A DNA stretch of 64,000 nucleotides, taken from the NCBI GenBank assembly GCA_948146395.1, contig OX411543.1, positions 66,227,474-66,291,473 of the forward strand. The letters run 5' to 3'. Within the stretch, counting starts at the first letter, position 1, and the number at the start of each line of letters is the position of its first letter. The translations under genes were made by a program, and so were the position numbers. This document shows, piece after piece, positions 52,101 through 60,685 of this stretch. The notes below the pieces were generated by a model, which was not told the DNA's origin, made no database searches, and saw only the letters and a list, made by a program, of their open reading frames with translations. The stretch comes from Fragum whitleyi (taxonomy: Eukaryota; Mollusca; Bivalvia; Cardiida; Cardiidae).

Positions 52101-55100
52101 TTCAGTTTACTATCAAGCTTTCACGGCGGGGGATGGCCATGTCCGACATGGCTCTTGTTAATTATAATTTAATTCAAAAGATAGTCAACATAATCAACTT
52201 GAAACCGGAAATCGTAGGTTGGTAACCAAACCCTCGTAATTTCAGCTTGTCCAAGCTGAAGAAATGAGGCTTTGGTAACCCAACGATGAAATGTGTTCAC
52301 TTTCTCTACGCACGTGAATCCTTTTGGTTTTAGGATGCAGGTCATTTGCACGCGTTCACGATTATTTCCCAATACGTTCTAATCGACCCAAAATATTTAA
52401 AAGTAAACTCGCCAAATTACGCCACGGCTAAGCCCCGCCCTACCAGATCATTAATAACGTAGAATAAAATACACTCAAAGCTAACACGATAGAGGGCCAA
52501 GAGACTGTTTTTCCATCGTGCTCCTTGCTCTTATTTGATCTTATCCTGTACATGAATAGAGAGGTAATGCGCCAATGTTGTCCTTTTTAGAGCTGGATGG
52601 ACCGACGCTTTGTCTTTAAGGTGTCCTGCCAAGTAAACTAACCACCTCCGGTGGAACTCGAACCCGAAACCATCCGACTATGAGTCAAGCACGCTACCCA
52701 CTCAGCCAACAAACCAAGAAAACAAGAAAAACAACATGAACTAACATCAATCTGAAACCATTGTCTGCATTTGTTAACATTAAGAGTCAAACCATACATG
52801 TTAAATATTGTTGCATAATTTGTACCTTTAGGGTCGTTAAAGACATATGTTTAGGATCAAAACCCGGGCGTTAACAGGAGAGAACTTGGATTAATAAGTA
52901 AATTTAAATGGAATTAATGCTCGGCAATACAATAACGGTACATTATATGAAGTTGTGTGATTGGCAAAAGTGAATTATATACCACTTGGGTTGTAGTAGT
53001 ACCTGGTTGATACTTTAGTCTTTGTTCTCTTCATACACGGGGCAGTTTTACTCGTCAATCACAAAGTTGTTTATCTTATGAAAATGAGCTTTTTCACAGA
53101 TATAAGCTGGGTCTCTCATGTTGTGTAATTGGTCGTCTAGGGCTTCGATTTGGTATATAATTTAGCTCTCCACACTGCTTGCTTTTGGCAAAAACAGGGT
53201 GTTTGAAATTGGGCCAATAATTCTCTACATATATCTTAAAATTTTTCTCTATTAAATACTTATTCCCTCTTCTATTCAGGTCTAAAAGGTCTTATGTTGG
53301 CAGCAATGATGGCGGCACTGATGTCATCTTTGACGTCAGTATTCAACAGTTCTAGTACTATATTTACGATGGATATTTGGCCTCGTATACGTCCAAAGGC
53401 AACCGACGGAGAACTTTTAGTAGTAGGAAGGTATAATTCATATCTAAATTTTCAAATATTAGTGGCCAAGAAATTAGTGCCGATAAATGAATTCTATCAG
53501 GAAAACTATTCTTTTATTTGCACGTAGTAGGCTGAAAATCGTGGAAAACCGGAAGTTAATGTAAAGATTCGATTGGAATAACTTTTCATTACCCTACCGA
53601 CATTACACCCGTATCAAGTTTAATGTCTCTCTTGCTGTTAGAAGATATGACGGCAGGGCAGAATATAATAATACTATTAAAACGTATTACCACGTTAACG
53701 ACGTATAACTCGTTATTTTTTGATTCCTGCATTTATCATGAGATGCAGTGTTTTTGTCACATTTCATGCAAATTTGACCTGTATTTTCCTGCATAGAAAT
53801 GTTTATTTGTATTGACATATATCTGAATTGTATTTGATAGATGAAAAGTATAAGGGGTCATTTATGTTTAATCGGTTAAGTGATATCATGTCCTTTTGTT
53901 TTTTTCAAATTTCGTTTCGTTGTTTATTTCGGGTTTTCGATCTTGTTTTCACTTTCAGAATTTAAGGATTTTTTATTTTTTGTCTTATCTCTATCTCTGG
54001 GAAAAGTATGGACCTGATCATTTCTCAATTAAGAGTTATACGCCAAGTAGTTTTAAAGCTAAATGTAAGTGTATAACAAACTGTTAAAAACTGAGATACT
54101 TGGTAATCTCAGTTGAAATGTTTGAGTTGTGGTTCGTTTCCGGATGAATATATTTTCCAATTTGAGTACGTTTTGAACATTTAAAGACCAAACTTTTTTC
54201 TCACTACATTCTGTTTGTAGAGTATTCGTTTTGGTGCTAGTTGGTATAAGCATTTTATGGATACCAGTATTACAGGCAGCCCAAGGTGGACAACTCTTTA
54301 ACTATATACAGTCTGTAACAGGATATCTTGCCCCACCTGTATTGTCGCTATACCTCATGGCTATTTTATGGAAAAGAACTAATGAACAGGTATGTATAAG
54401 AACTGTCGGGAGAGGATCATTCAATAACTTTTCAGTTCTACATTCTATTAATATCATCTTGTCTCAAAAAATATCGACTAACAGAGTCAATTACTCACAT
54501 AAACAGCAAGTAAGTTTAAACTAGTTATGAAAGGCTCAGAAATACCAAATACCATTATTACGTGCGTTCGATCATGTCATGAAAGTGATCTCACATATGA
54601 TAGATGAATATTGGATGTTCGGTATTGAAAATAAGTGCGCAACTATGTGACAAAGAAATTATCAAAATTATAAAAAGATTTTCTTTGATTACAAAATATT
54701 TATGTTCAACTAAAAATATCATAGTTGTGTTATAGTCCGATTGACTTCTAAAAGGACCAACGTTTTCATCAATTACACAAACATATGTTGATAAAAACGT
54801 TTTGCATTTGGTAATATCTTAGTTTTATCATAATTATTAATTTATAATTTTTTTTGAGAATATAATGGTTTCAAAATAATGATTTTGTCTATCTAGTTAA
54901 TGTTAAAGTTTTCGCATTTTCCGGACAGGTTGGTTAGTTGTAGACGGGCGGACAAAATCATTATTTTACTTTCAAAATTTCTGAAAACACAATCCTTAAT
55001 GGTATAAGATTGAAAAAGGTTATATGACTAGCAAAAATAAGTTTTCACCAATTTATATTGGAGAAATTTGGCTAAATGTTGGTCCATATAGAAGTCAAAC

Positions 55101-58100
55101 GGACTATAATATAACTTTTAATTTAGAGCTGTATAACTAGGCAAGTGATTCCAAAAAAGATGAGCAGATGTAATTTCAAGTTGCTACAAAACAAAAGTAT
55201 TGTTCGTCGGCTTTTCGAATTACGGTTGTAAATGCAGTACGGTTGTTTCAAAATTGTTTTCTTATCATGGGTTTTATTATGCTTATGGTAAGTATTATTG
55301 ATCAACAATGACCTGGTACTCATTAATTATTACTTTTTATAATATGACCTACGTCGCCGGAATGGAATAACCCCGTTGAATATTTTGTAAATGAGCTCAG
55401 AGCGAATAGCAACGCTACGAGGGTCATCACAGAAATAGTGAGACTGGTCCTATATCTCGAAAACTAATGAAGATATCAAAACGAAATTTTACATGCAGGT
55501 ACATTAATTTCTCCTGCATTTATTTTTTACGTCAACCACTATGTTACCATGACGTTATCTTGATGACGTCACAAAGAATGGCGTCATTACGTTAACCATG
55601 GCCAGATGATTATCAAATAACAGAAATGTTACATTTTTTAAGTGTTTAATTTCAGAAAATTTAAGAAGATTTAAACGCTGTTTTTCTATGAATATCATGC
55701 AGGGATACAGTTCTTTCTCACTGTACCACATTTCTATTGATTATATTTTTCATTAGTGGGAAAATCCATTTCTAGCAAACTTCACTTTTTTATGATTTTG
55801 ATCGCGAAGACGTTATTTTTCAAAGAAAATATTTGCATTTTTTAATATGATTAAGATTTTTTTCGTTGAAGATGGCATCTAATAGCTTCAAGAAAGATAT
55901 CTAATTTATTATTATTATATTAAATTTGACGTCATTTCTTAAAAAAAATATACAACCATTATCTCCCACTTAGACATAATACCAGAAAACATTTAGCAAT
56001 ATAATTTGGGTAAAAAACACAACCAGGTAGTTTAATATGAATTTTTTTTAAATATTAAACATTAAGGGGTTAATGTGGCCATTACGGTATATGGCACTTC
56101 CTTCTGTTGCCTAGCCACAAGGGTTCCATGCAAAGTATGTTGGTAGGAGTAAGCAAAACTTTTCAGGAGATGTTGCACTAAACAATTTTGGAATAATAAT
56201 CTCATATTTATGAACTATTTTGGCATTATAGCGCAAGTCTCACTATTTATTGGATGACCCACGTATTTTGTACCTGCGAAAATGGCGTCATAATGTATTT
56301 TTTGTGACGTCAGTTTAAAACAGCGTTATAAGTTTCGCGGAAAATTATAATGATGAATTCGGGGTCATATTATAAACAGAATATAAAATTTGTGCTCATT
56401 AAATACAGAATTTATAAAACTCGTCATCTAAAACTGATAAAAACTCGACGCAGCCTCGTTTTTATCTGTTTATAGATGACTCATTTAATAAACTCGGCAT
56501 TCAATGAAATCGTTTTTATCTGTTTATAGATGACTCGTTTAATAAATTCGATATTCAATGACCACTCATTCAATATCCTCTATATAACTTCCATGACTTA
56601 GAAGTCATTAGTTCAATGCGGTTCATTAGCAAATATATTTCTATTTCTTTTACGGGGCAACAGTATTTTTAGTTCATATTTTGATACAACAGTTTTGGCT
56701 AAGCCTATTGGTATTCAGCATAAAAACCATTTCGCCAAACTTTAATTTGATTTAAAATTTGATCATTACAATATGTTATCCATTCATCACTGTAAATAAA
56801 ACATGTGCATTGCGAGGTCGTACTGGAAACGCAATCATTATGTGTATCTCGTTTTGTTGTCCAAATACATCGCAAGCGAAACAGAATAATTGAAATTTTG
56901 TATTTTGAAATGTATCTATATTTATGAGTATAAAAGAGGCAGGTTTATTTTTCAATTTATGACTAATGAATTTGAAAACCTATGCAGGACTTGAATTCGT
57001 TTATCGAACTCCTGTTTAAGTGTGATTATGTTATCAATGTCAAAAACCAAATTATCTTCAAATGTTATAATTCAATACCATGAAGCAAATGCGATCTGTA
57101 TTGAGGCAACTTTTTAGTTCAAGCTTACTAAATACTTTTAAAATTATGTTTTCATTTAGGTATGAACCCCAATTTTAGCCGACCAGAATACAATAGTCAT
57201 GGTTGGTGCAAATAAATAAATTGAATGATATAAGAATAATACAATATTATTTGCAATCGACAAAAAACTTATAACAATTTAAAAGATAATTGAAAAAAAT
57301 CAAAACATAAATGATAATCACAAGGATTGACAAGGATTGACAGGTATTGAACTCGACCGACAACTTAACGCGTTACGGGAAGGCGTCTGTAACCGATGTA
57401 CTACATCGACTCTTTTTAGTTGATGTGAAGTAGTACGACTAAAACCATGAAATGAAATTGAATAACGCGCGGGAATACTCGAGCACTTACGGAAGTAAAT
57501 GAGTGCCAGTTCATTTTATATAAATAATGAGGCAGTTTATTGGCGGCCTACCAGTAGGTATGCGTTTTGAATATGCCTATGAGGAATTAGGGATGAACAA
57601 TTATAAAACTTGTTCGTTTTTTTTTTTCAAAATTAAAAAGCCGTATAATGCAGCCCGAATAAAACAACAGCCTTTCAAAAGCTGTTTTTAGCTCCACTGG
57701 CCGATCTATTGTCATTGCGATGTGTTCGCCATTTTTCTTTATAATTGTATATCCTTATGGATATGTTGTAGTTTAAAAATTTGGTGACTATTAATAAGAT
57801 ACCGTTTATAAACATGTTAACCTTAAATGAACCTCTCTTATAAATGAAATTGGTCTTCTCCTGATCCTTGCTAACAGAGCCTTCGCTAACATCATCTTCT
57901 TGAAACACCCATAAGTTATTTCGAAAATCTTATTTAGAAATAAACAATTAAGTCTGATTTTCAAACTGTCTTCTCCTTTCTCTTTCTTTCTTTAGTCTTA
58001 TCGCACATTTGTCCAGATAAAATGAAGCTTTGAGGGAACATATTATCTATAAAAGGCAATCATAATACATTCAGTCTGAGAAATTTATTTTGCTTAAAAT

Positions 58101-60685
58101 GAGAAAAACAAAACAAAACAAAAAAAAAACACTCCTTCGTTTATTTAAATGGGTGTACATGTTATAGCAAGGACTTTAATGTTGATAAAAAGCTTTAAAT
58201 TCTAAATAGGTATTGTTTGAAAAAAAAAAATAAAAGAAAAGAAACATTATGATATTAATAAAAAAGACATACATTGCATCAACATTTTTTCTTTTTATGT
58301 TGTGAATAGACTGACTTTTTGTGTAAACGAAGCGCGCTTTAAATTCATTTTACATTGCTAAATACCTTCTATCAACAGGGGGCGTTTTGGGGCCTCATGG
58401 TTGGTCTTGTGGTTGGTCTAATTCGGATGGGATTAGATTTCGGATATGGAAGTCCGGATTGCGGTGAGACCGATACACGTCCATCTGTTATCACTGAAGT
58501 CCACTTTCTACACTTCACGATCATCCTGTTCTTCGTCTCACTGTTTACAACTTGGGCTGTCTCACTTCTCACATCACCGATTGACGAAAAACATGTAAGT
58601 TTAAAATTAAGTTGTCGATACTTGAATTGCGAAACGTTCTAGACTTGCGTTAATGATAAAAACAAAAAATAAATAAATAAAAAATGCCGTCGTAAGTGCA
58701 CATGCAAAGTGGGACACCACTCCCTCATTTTCTCGCGAATGTTTAATCTAGAAGAAAATGATTTTTAAAATTTCACGAACTAAAAAATTATTGGCTGCTC
58801 CATGAATTTGGATCTGTCTAATTTATTTCGTATGCCAATAGATCTAGGAATTAAGACTTCTGAAATGCAAATAGTGAATTCCCTTTGGATTCCTTACTTC
58901 CCGATATCAGTCGTTTCTAAATCTTAATTGTTTGTTTCATTTAACCTATTGTTACATGTATGTGTAATTTTCACAGCCATTTATAAACAAGTGTTATTAT
59001 ATACAATCTAATGATACCGTCCTATCAAGACAAACGTTTTCATTGTAATCGTGCAATTTAAACGGTGATTTACGTAACTTATTGTCTTAACTTTATCAGA
59101 ATAACACGCATAGACTTTCTTGTCAAAATCTACAGAATAAATGTCTCCGACAGTATTATGATTTGAAAAAACCAAGTTACGTATAATTCATGTATAACTC
59201 ATAATAGATATGCAAATACTTTTATGTATTTACAAAAGCTTTCAAGACTCACATTCTGGACACGGCACAGTTCTATAGATCGGGTGCCATTTGACGAAGA
59301 AATAACCAAGACGGACTCGGAGAAATATACAGCTGGTGTTGAAGGCCCATCGAAAGGTACTTCAAAACGCAATTTTACTCAGGATTCGACTCTAACCTCT
59401 GATGCCACCTGCATAAAGCGAGTGCTAGCAATAGATGTTACAGGTCATCCCTAATAATAACATGTCCTTTAAAACAGGGTTGATTTTTTTTACTATTAAA
59501 AGAGTATATTTAAACGAAAAACAGAGCGGAAAGAGAAGAAATTGCTTGTGACAAGCAATGTTTTTCTTTTTTCCACATTGTTTTACAAAGGGAAATGGAA
59601 ACTTTAGACAACTATTTTTCAAAACTGTACATATTTGAAATGATATTGCAATTACTTACAGGCCTGAAGGATGTGCACCGTGGCAACTTCTCCAAAAACC
59701 ATAGGTCTTGAACCTGAGAACTGATGTTAGTGTCGATATTCCGGTATCCATTATCTAATGTTCTTAAGGTCAAATAATAATTTGTATCTATTTACATTGT
59801 GTACAAAGCCATTTAATTACTTTTAAATGGATTTATAACTTCCAAATGATTTAAACGACAATTAAGATTTTATATATTTGTGAAATGAGTTGAAGGTGGA
59901 TAAGGGAAAAACAAGAATTATAGTAACGATAAAGTTGTGAGCTTTGATTGCTTTTTCATTGTAGCGAATTCACTGCTTGTCAATCAATAATTAAAGAAGA
60001 AGTGATAATGAAAGCATGGATGTTTAGAGTTTAAGGCTGTGTAGGGGCCCCTAAACTCACCGCAGTCCCAAAATCGTGATATATAAAGGCGCATTGACAT
60101 TGCTCGGTAACGATGTTTTATGTAAAACTTAATTACAATATCCTACGTTCTGGGCGGTCATCGTACGGAAACCATAGTCTCATGATCTTACAATTTAGAG
60201 TTTATCTTACAAAAAATTGTAGGCTGCGTTATCTTGCGGAAATAGTGGCAAATAAAAACCAAGCTTTTCATAATAAAGCAAACGAAAAATACAGATTCTC
60301 TTCATTTTTCTAAGGTTCCAATAATGACTAGCTCAAATTTTGTGCTCGGACTTGATTATATGTTTATTGATTTTGTTGATGAATTTATCACTTTGAGAGA
60401 AAAGAAACTCATACAGCGGAGTAAAACACACATACAATAATCATATAAACATTTCCGTGTTCTGGTCATTTTCTTTCAGATATCCCCAAATGGAAGCGAG
60501 TCTTATTCATTTTATGCGGATATGAACCTCAGTCAGCCAAACCGGAAATGACGGAGGAGGAAAAACAGAAACAAGAACAGCTTCTGACGTCAATAAAAGA
60601 GCATCCAAAATGGCGATGGTTTGTCAATATTAACGCCATAGTTTTGATGACGTTTGGTTTGTTTTTGTGGGGTTATTTTTCATGA
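34635..60685 (+). CDS. SLC5A11-like: SLC5-family Na+/solute cotransporter (SGLT/SMIT-like), 15 coding exons
   Basis: Joining 15 exons with GT-AG introns and matching phases gives 646 residues, or 675 with the distal exon 14 donor; human SGLT/SMIT2 proteins are about 660-680 with the same exon number. The family predicts a plasma-membrane symporter with 14 helices driving sugar or polyol uptake with Na+. Visible: N-terminal helix (17-34), unwound helix-1 [13 protein letters not shown] (66-78), family signature YTVTGGLKA (about 179-187), DLPWPG loop, DQVLVQR (278-284), Cys-rich loop 325-360, [11 protein letters not shown] (374-384) for the Na2 site, last helix and WGYFS end. Relative to human SGLT1, Asn78, Glu102, Tyr290, Lys321 and Gln457 are kept (Asn67, Glu91, Tyr274, Lys305, Gln441), but His83 is Ser72 and Trp291 is Phe275. 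[26 protein letters not shown] and KRTNE resemble SLC5A11; SLC5A9/10 remain possible. ATG context AAAATGG is good. No promoter could be defined. Confidence 0.95.
34779..34915. repeat. Foldback element in SLC5 intron 1
   Basis: Inverted repeat with about 65-bp arms: ACATACTTAGTGTATT at left and AATACACTAAGTATGT at right. The inner arms carry ATCTAACGAGGTTG / CAACCGAGTTAGA, and the loop tip is GAGGCTCCGCCGAG. It starts 42 bases after the exon 1 donor. Confidence 0.85.
35617..35790 (+). mobile_element. tRNA-derived SINE in intron 1
   Basis: tRNA-like head with an A-box-like GAGCAGTAGG (35630-35639) and B-box GAGTTCGAACACC (35668-35680), followed by a non-tRNA body. Not a functional tRNA: it lacks a closed acceptor stem. 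The 3' boundary is approximate. Confidence 0.6.
36001..36072 (+). CDS. SLC5 exon 2 (residues 35-58)
   Basis: Acceptor CTTCCAG, donor GTAAGT, 72 nt, phase 0 at both ends. Encodes the cytosolic turn and start of helix 1 with [17 protein letters not shown], the equivalent of the conserved GGFFLAGR...WWP segment of SGLTs. Confidence 0.95.
37110..37154. repeat. CAA trinucleotide microsatellite in intron 2
   Basis: About 15 CAA units in a row. A second, shorter one lies at 43474-43502 in intron 4. Confidence 0.97.
37463..37700 (-). mobile_element. SINE fragment in intron 2
   Basis: Begins GTTTGTTTGGTTAGGGTTTAA and continues with CTAGCCTCCAGCTGCTATC and CGATTATCAACCCATTG. All landmarks are shared with the fuller SINE at 51105-51374; the tRNA-like head is not recognisable here. 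Confidence 0.65.
37859..39452. mobile_element. 1.6-kb DNA transposon-like element with TACGCT subterminal repeats
   Basis: Terminal inverted repeats GG(T/G)GCTGTCACACCACAGC (left from 37859, right ending GCTGTGGTGTGACAGCCCC at 39452). The left 180 bases contain many copies of CATACGCT/TATACG in both orientations, the pattern of clustered transposase-binding sites. The interior has no transposase: the 136-codon open frame at 38047-38457 has no recognisable domain. Probably non-autonomous. It lies in SLC5 intron 2. Confidence 0.75.
40021..40125 (+). CDS. SLC5 exon 3 (residues 59-93)
   Basis: Acceptor TATTTCAG, donor GTATGT, 105 nt, phase 0. Encodes helix 1 with its sugar/Na+-site break, [19 protein letters not shown]. 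Asn67 is kept, Ser72 replaces the usual His of SGLT1, and Glu91 (SYELN) matches Glu102 of SGLT1. Confidence 0.97.
40298..40742. mobile_element. MITE in intron 3 (copy 1 of the CAGTTAACAACATCG family)
   Basis: Terminal inverted repeats TACAGTTAACAACATCGT and ACGATGTTGTTAACTGTA, 445 bp, bounded by TA. A nested inverted repeat GGGAGGTAA...TTACCTCCC (about 40575-40645) lies inside. Many internal CATTCA-type short repeats. Non-coding. Confidence 0.85.
40960..42730 (+). repeat. Tandem array of about 156-bp monomers in intron 3 (array E)
   Basis: Eleven units, anchored by GGGCAATAACT near 40974, 41130, 41286, 41440, 41597, 41757 (unit shortened to 111 bp), 41868, 42029, 42180, 42339 and 42495. Each has CCAGGTAGAGTTATGGTTCT, a C-rich block, and ATATACTCCGGACAAGATTC. 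Units are very similar to each other, so the array is young. The terminal module is AAGTCCATCGGACTTCAAG, GGACGCCCGGACGCCCGG and a hairpin CCCGTCTTCGACGGG (42703-42717). Confidence 0.95.
42990..43130 (-). mobile_element. SINE fragment in intron 3
   Basis: Contains ACAATGGATTCCTGGTATT, TTCTACCATTTCATCC and AGCCTTCAGCTGCTATC, matching the body of the SINE at 51105-51374. It ends about 100 bases before exon 4. Confidence 0.6.
43227..43286 (+). CDS. SLC5 exon 4 (residues 94-113)
   Basis: Acceptor TACTTTCAG, donor GTAGGT, 60 nt, phase 0. Encodes a transmembrane helix [16 protein letters not shown], the helix 2 of SLC5 proteins. Confidence 0.95.
44074..44178 (+). CDS. SLC5 exon 5 (residues 114-148)
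   Basis: Acceptor ATACGACAG, donor GTAAGT, 105 nt, phase 0. Encodes the conserved [16 protein letters not shown] loop and helix 3 ([17 protein letters not shown]). The donor is also the first unit of the adjoining 23-bp minisatellite. Confidence 0.97.
44179..44730 (+). repeat. 23-bp minisatellite of 5'-splice-site-like units, 24 copies
   Basis: Twenty-four contiguous units of exactly 23 bp fill 44179-44730 with no slip in register. Two alternating types are seen: GTAAGTTTATATGTGACCC.. and GTACCTTTATATGTGACC.., suggesting a 46-bp higher-order unit. Unit 1 is the authentic exon 5 donor plus its first 23 intron bases. Ten units begin with an exact GTAAGT (1, 2, 5, 7, 9, 11, 16, 18, 20, 22), and 20 of 24 begin with GT. 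Confidence 0.97.
46787..46892 (+). CDS. SLC5 exon 6 (residues 149-184, phase 1)
   Basis: Acceptor CATAAACAG, donor GTAACA, 106 nt. Encodes [15 protein letters not shown] and helix 4 up to YTVTG. Ends with one base of the Gly codon completed by exon 7. Confidence 0.97.
47079..47460. mobile_element. MITE in intron 6 (copy 2 of the CAGTTAACAACATCG family)
   Basis: Begins TTACAGTTAAAAACATCATGGAA and ends near CACCATGACAATTTAACTG. It shares GATCAAAA..., CACTCATTCAATTTC and the internal AAAGGGAGGTAA with the copy at 40298-40742, but is more diverged. Confidence 0.7.
48160..48240 (+). CDS. SLC5 exon 7 (residues 184-211)
   Basis: Acceptor TTTTACAG, donor GTGAGT, 81 nt, phase 1 at both ends. Encodes [20 protein letters not shown], which with the end of exon 6 forms the SLC5 family signature, and helix 5. 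Confidence 0.97.
49047..49252 (+). CDS. SLC5 exon 8 (residues 211-279)
   Basis: Acceptor ATTCTTAG, donor GTATAT, 206 nt. Encodes the large extracellular loop with sequon NGS at Asn235 and Cys239, the conserved [10 protein letters not shown], and helix 6 ending AWYFCSDQ. Tyr274 is kept. Phe275 stands where human SGLT1 has Trp291, and Ser277 where it has Thr. Confidence 0.97.
49805..49940 (+). CDS. SLC5 exon 9 (residues 280-325)
   Basis: Acceptor GACTCTAG, donor GTAAGC, 136 nt, ends in phase 1. Encodes [18 protein letters not shown] and helix 7 with Lys305 (SGLT1 Lys321) in [10 protein letters not shown], then [10 protein letters not shown]. Confidence 0.97.
50240..50405 (-). mobile_element. 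tRNA-derived SINE in intron 9
   Basis: On the minus strand, an A-box-like CCGCAGTCTAGAGGTA (50396-50381) and B-box GGGTTCGATTCTC (50358-50346) with tRNA-like spacing, followed by a body with no tRNA similarity. The 3' boundary is a guess. Confidence 0.6.
50550..50657 (+). CDS. SLC5 exon 10 (residues 325-361)
   Basis: Acceptor TTTCTCTAG, donor GTACGG, 108 nt, phase 1 at both ends. Encodes the cysteine-rich extracellular loop ([19 protein letters not shown]) and [13 protein letters not shown], a hallmark of the SGLT/SMIT branch. Confidence 0.97.
51105..51374 (-). mobile_element. tRNA-derived SINE in intron 10
   Basis: On the minus strand the head starts AGGGCCGCAACCATAGCG with A-box TAGCGCAGTTGG (51362-51351) and B-box GGTTTCGACCCC (51318-51307). 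The body ends in an AAACAAACAAAC tail at 51105-51117. The most complete of three copies in the window (others at 37463 and 42990). Confidence 0.8.
51475..52160 (-). repeat. Composite tandem-monomer element in intron 10 (array D)
   Basis: Reverse-orientation relative of array C. It has the CATTCCGTCATTCCGTCATT microsatellite at 51522-51570 and about three units of 160 bp anchored by GTCCGGAGCATATCTCCT near 51590, 51740 and 51897. The end is GGCGGGGGATGGCCATGTCC...ATGGCTCTTGTT, the complement of the start of array C. Confidence 0.85.
52185..52470. mobile_element. Dispersed element with AGCTGAAG hairpin, copy 2 (intron 10)
   Basis: Same landmarks and order as 32655-32945: AAATCGTAGGTTGGTAACCA, CTCGTAATTTCAGCTT hairpin, TGCACGCGTTCACGATTA and AAGCCCCGCCCTACCAG. 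No coding capacity. Confidence 0.8.
52632..52712 (-). mobile_element. tRNA-like sequence (SINE head or tRNA pseudogene), intron 10
   Basis: Minus strand: A-box GTTGGCTGAGTGGGTAGC, an anticodon-loop-like CTCATAG (CAT) and B-box GGGTTCGAGTTCC. The acceptor stem does not close, so this is a SINE head or pseudogene, not a working tRNA-Met. Confidence 0.6.
53280..53430 (+). CDS. SLC5 exon 11 (residues 361-411)
   Basis: Acceptor TCTATTCAG, donor GTATAA, 151 nt, ends in phase 2. Encodes helix 8 with [20 protein letters not shown]; Ser376/Ser377 match the Na2-site Ser392/Ser393 of SGLT1. Then [17 protein letters not shown]. Confidence 0.97.
54221..54389 (+). CDS. SLC5 exon 12 (residues 411-467)
   Basis: Acceptor TTTGTAG, donor GTATGT, 169 nt, ends in phase 0. 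Encodes helix 9 ([18 protein letters not shown]) and helix 10 with Gln441 in [12 protein letters not shown] (SGLT1 Gln457), then [10 protein letters not shown]. Confidence 0.97.
54731..55108. mobile_element. MITE in intron 12
   Basis: Terminal inverted repeats TATAGTCCGATTGACTTCTA (left) and TAGAAGTCAAACGGACTATA (right), extending inward through GGACCAACGTTT / AAATGTTGGTCC. 378 bp, no coding capacity. Confidence 0.85.
55330..56620. repeat. Intron 12 repeat region with inverted and direct short repeats
   Basis: CGTTTTTATCTGTTTATAGA is present twice (about 56457 and 56510), and an inverted relative (TCATCTAAAACTGATAAAAACTCG) lies just upstream, giving a palindrome around 56408-56505. The rest of the 1.3 kb shows no coding exon. 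Confidence 0.6.
56621..58378. other. Remainder of SLC5 intron 12
   Basis: No exon in the correct phase and no clear mobile element. A weak tRNA-like patch lies near 57345-57425 (minus strand) but is too diverged to call. Confidence 0.45.
58379..58594 (+). CDS. SLC5 exon 13 (residues 468-539)
   Basis: Acceptor TATCAACAG, donor GTAAGT, 216 nt, phase 0. Encodes [21 protein letters not shown] (helix 11), a short extracellular loop with one Cys pair partner, and helix 12 ([19 protein letters not shown]) followed by PIDEKH. Confidence 0.97.
59239..59356 (+). CDS. SLC5 exon 14 (residues 540-579), proximal donor
   Basis: Acceptor TTTACAAAAG is pyrimidine-poor. The first codons [11 protein letters not shown] match the conserved start of the long cytosolic loop. 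Proximal donor AAAG|GTACTT at 59356 ends in phase 1, which fits exon 15. A second phase-1 donor ACAG|GTCATC at 59443 would add 29 residues. The proximal one is the better match to consensus. Confidence 0.8.
60480..60685 (+). CDS. SLC5 exon 15, terminal (residues 579-646 and stop)
   Basis: Acceptor TTCTTTCAG, 206 nt, stop TGA at 60683-60685. Encodes [17 protein letters not shown], a charged [11 protein letters not shown] stretch, and the final helix [18 protein letters not shown], which matches the aromatic C-terminal end of SLC5A1/9/11 proteins. Confidence 0.97.

Noticed and set aside
52632..52712. Functional tRNA-Met
   Set aside because: A and B boxes and a CAT-like loop are present but acceptor and T stems do not pair well; more likely a SINE head or pseudogene.
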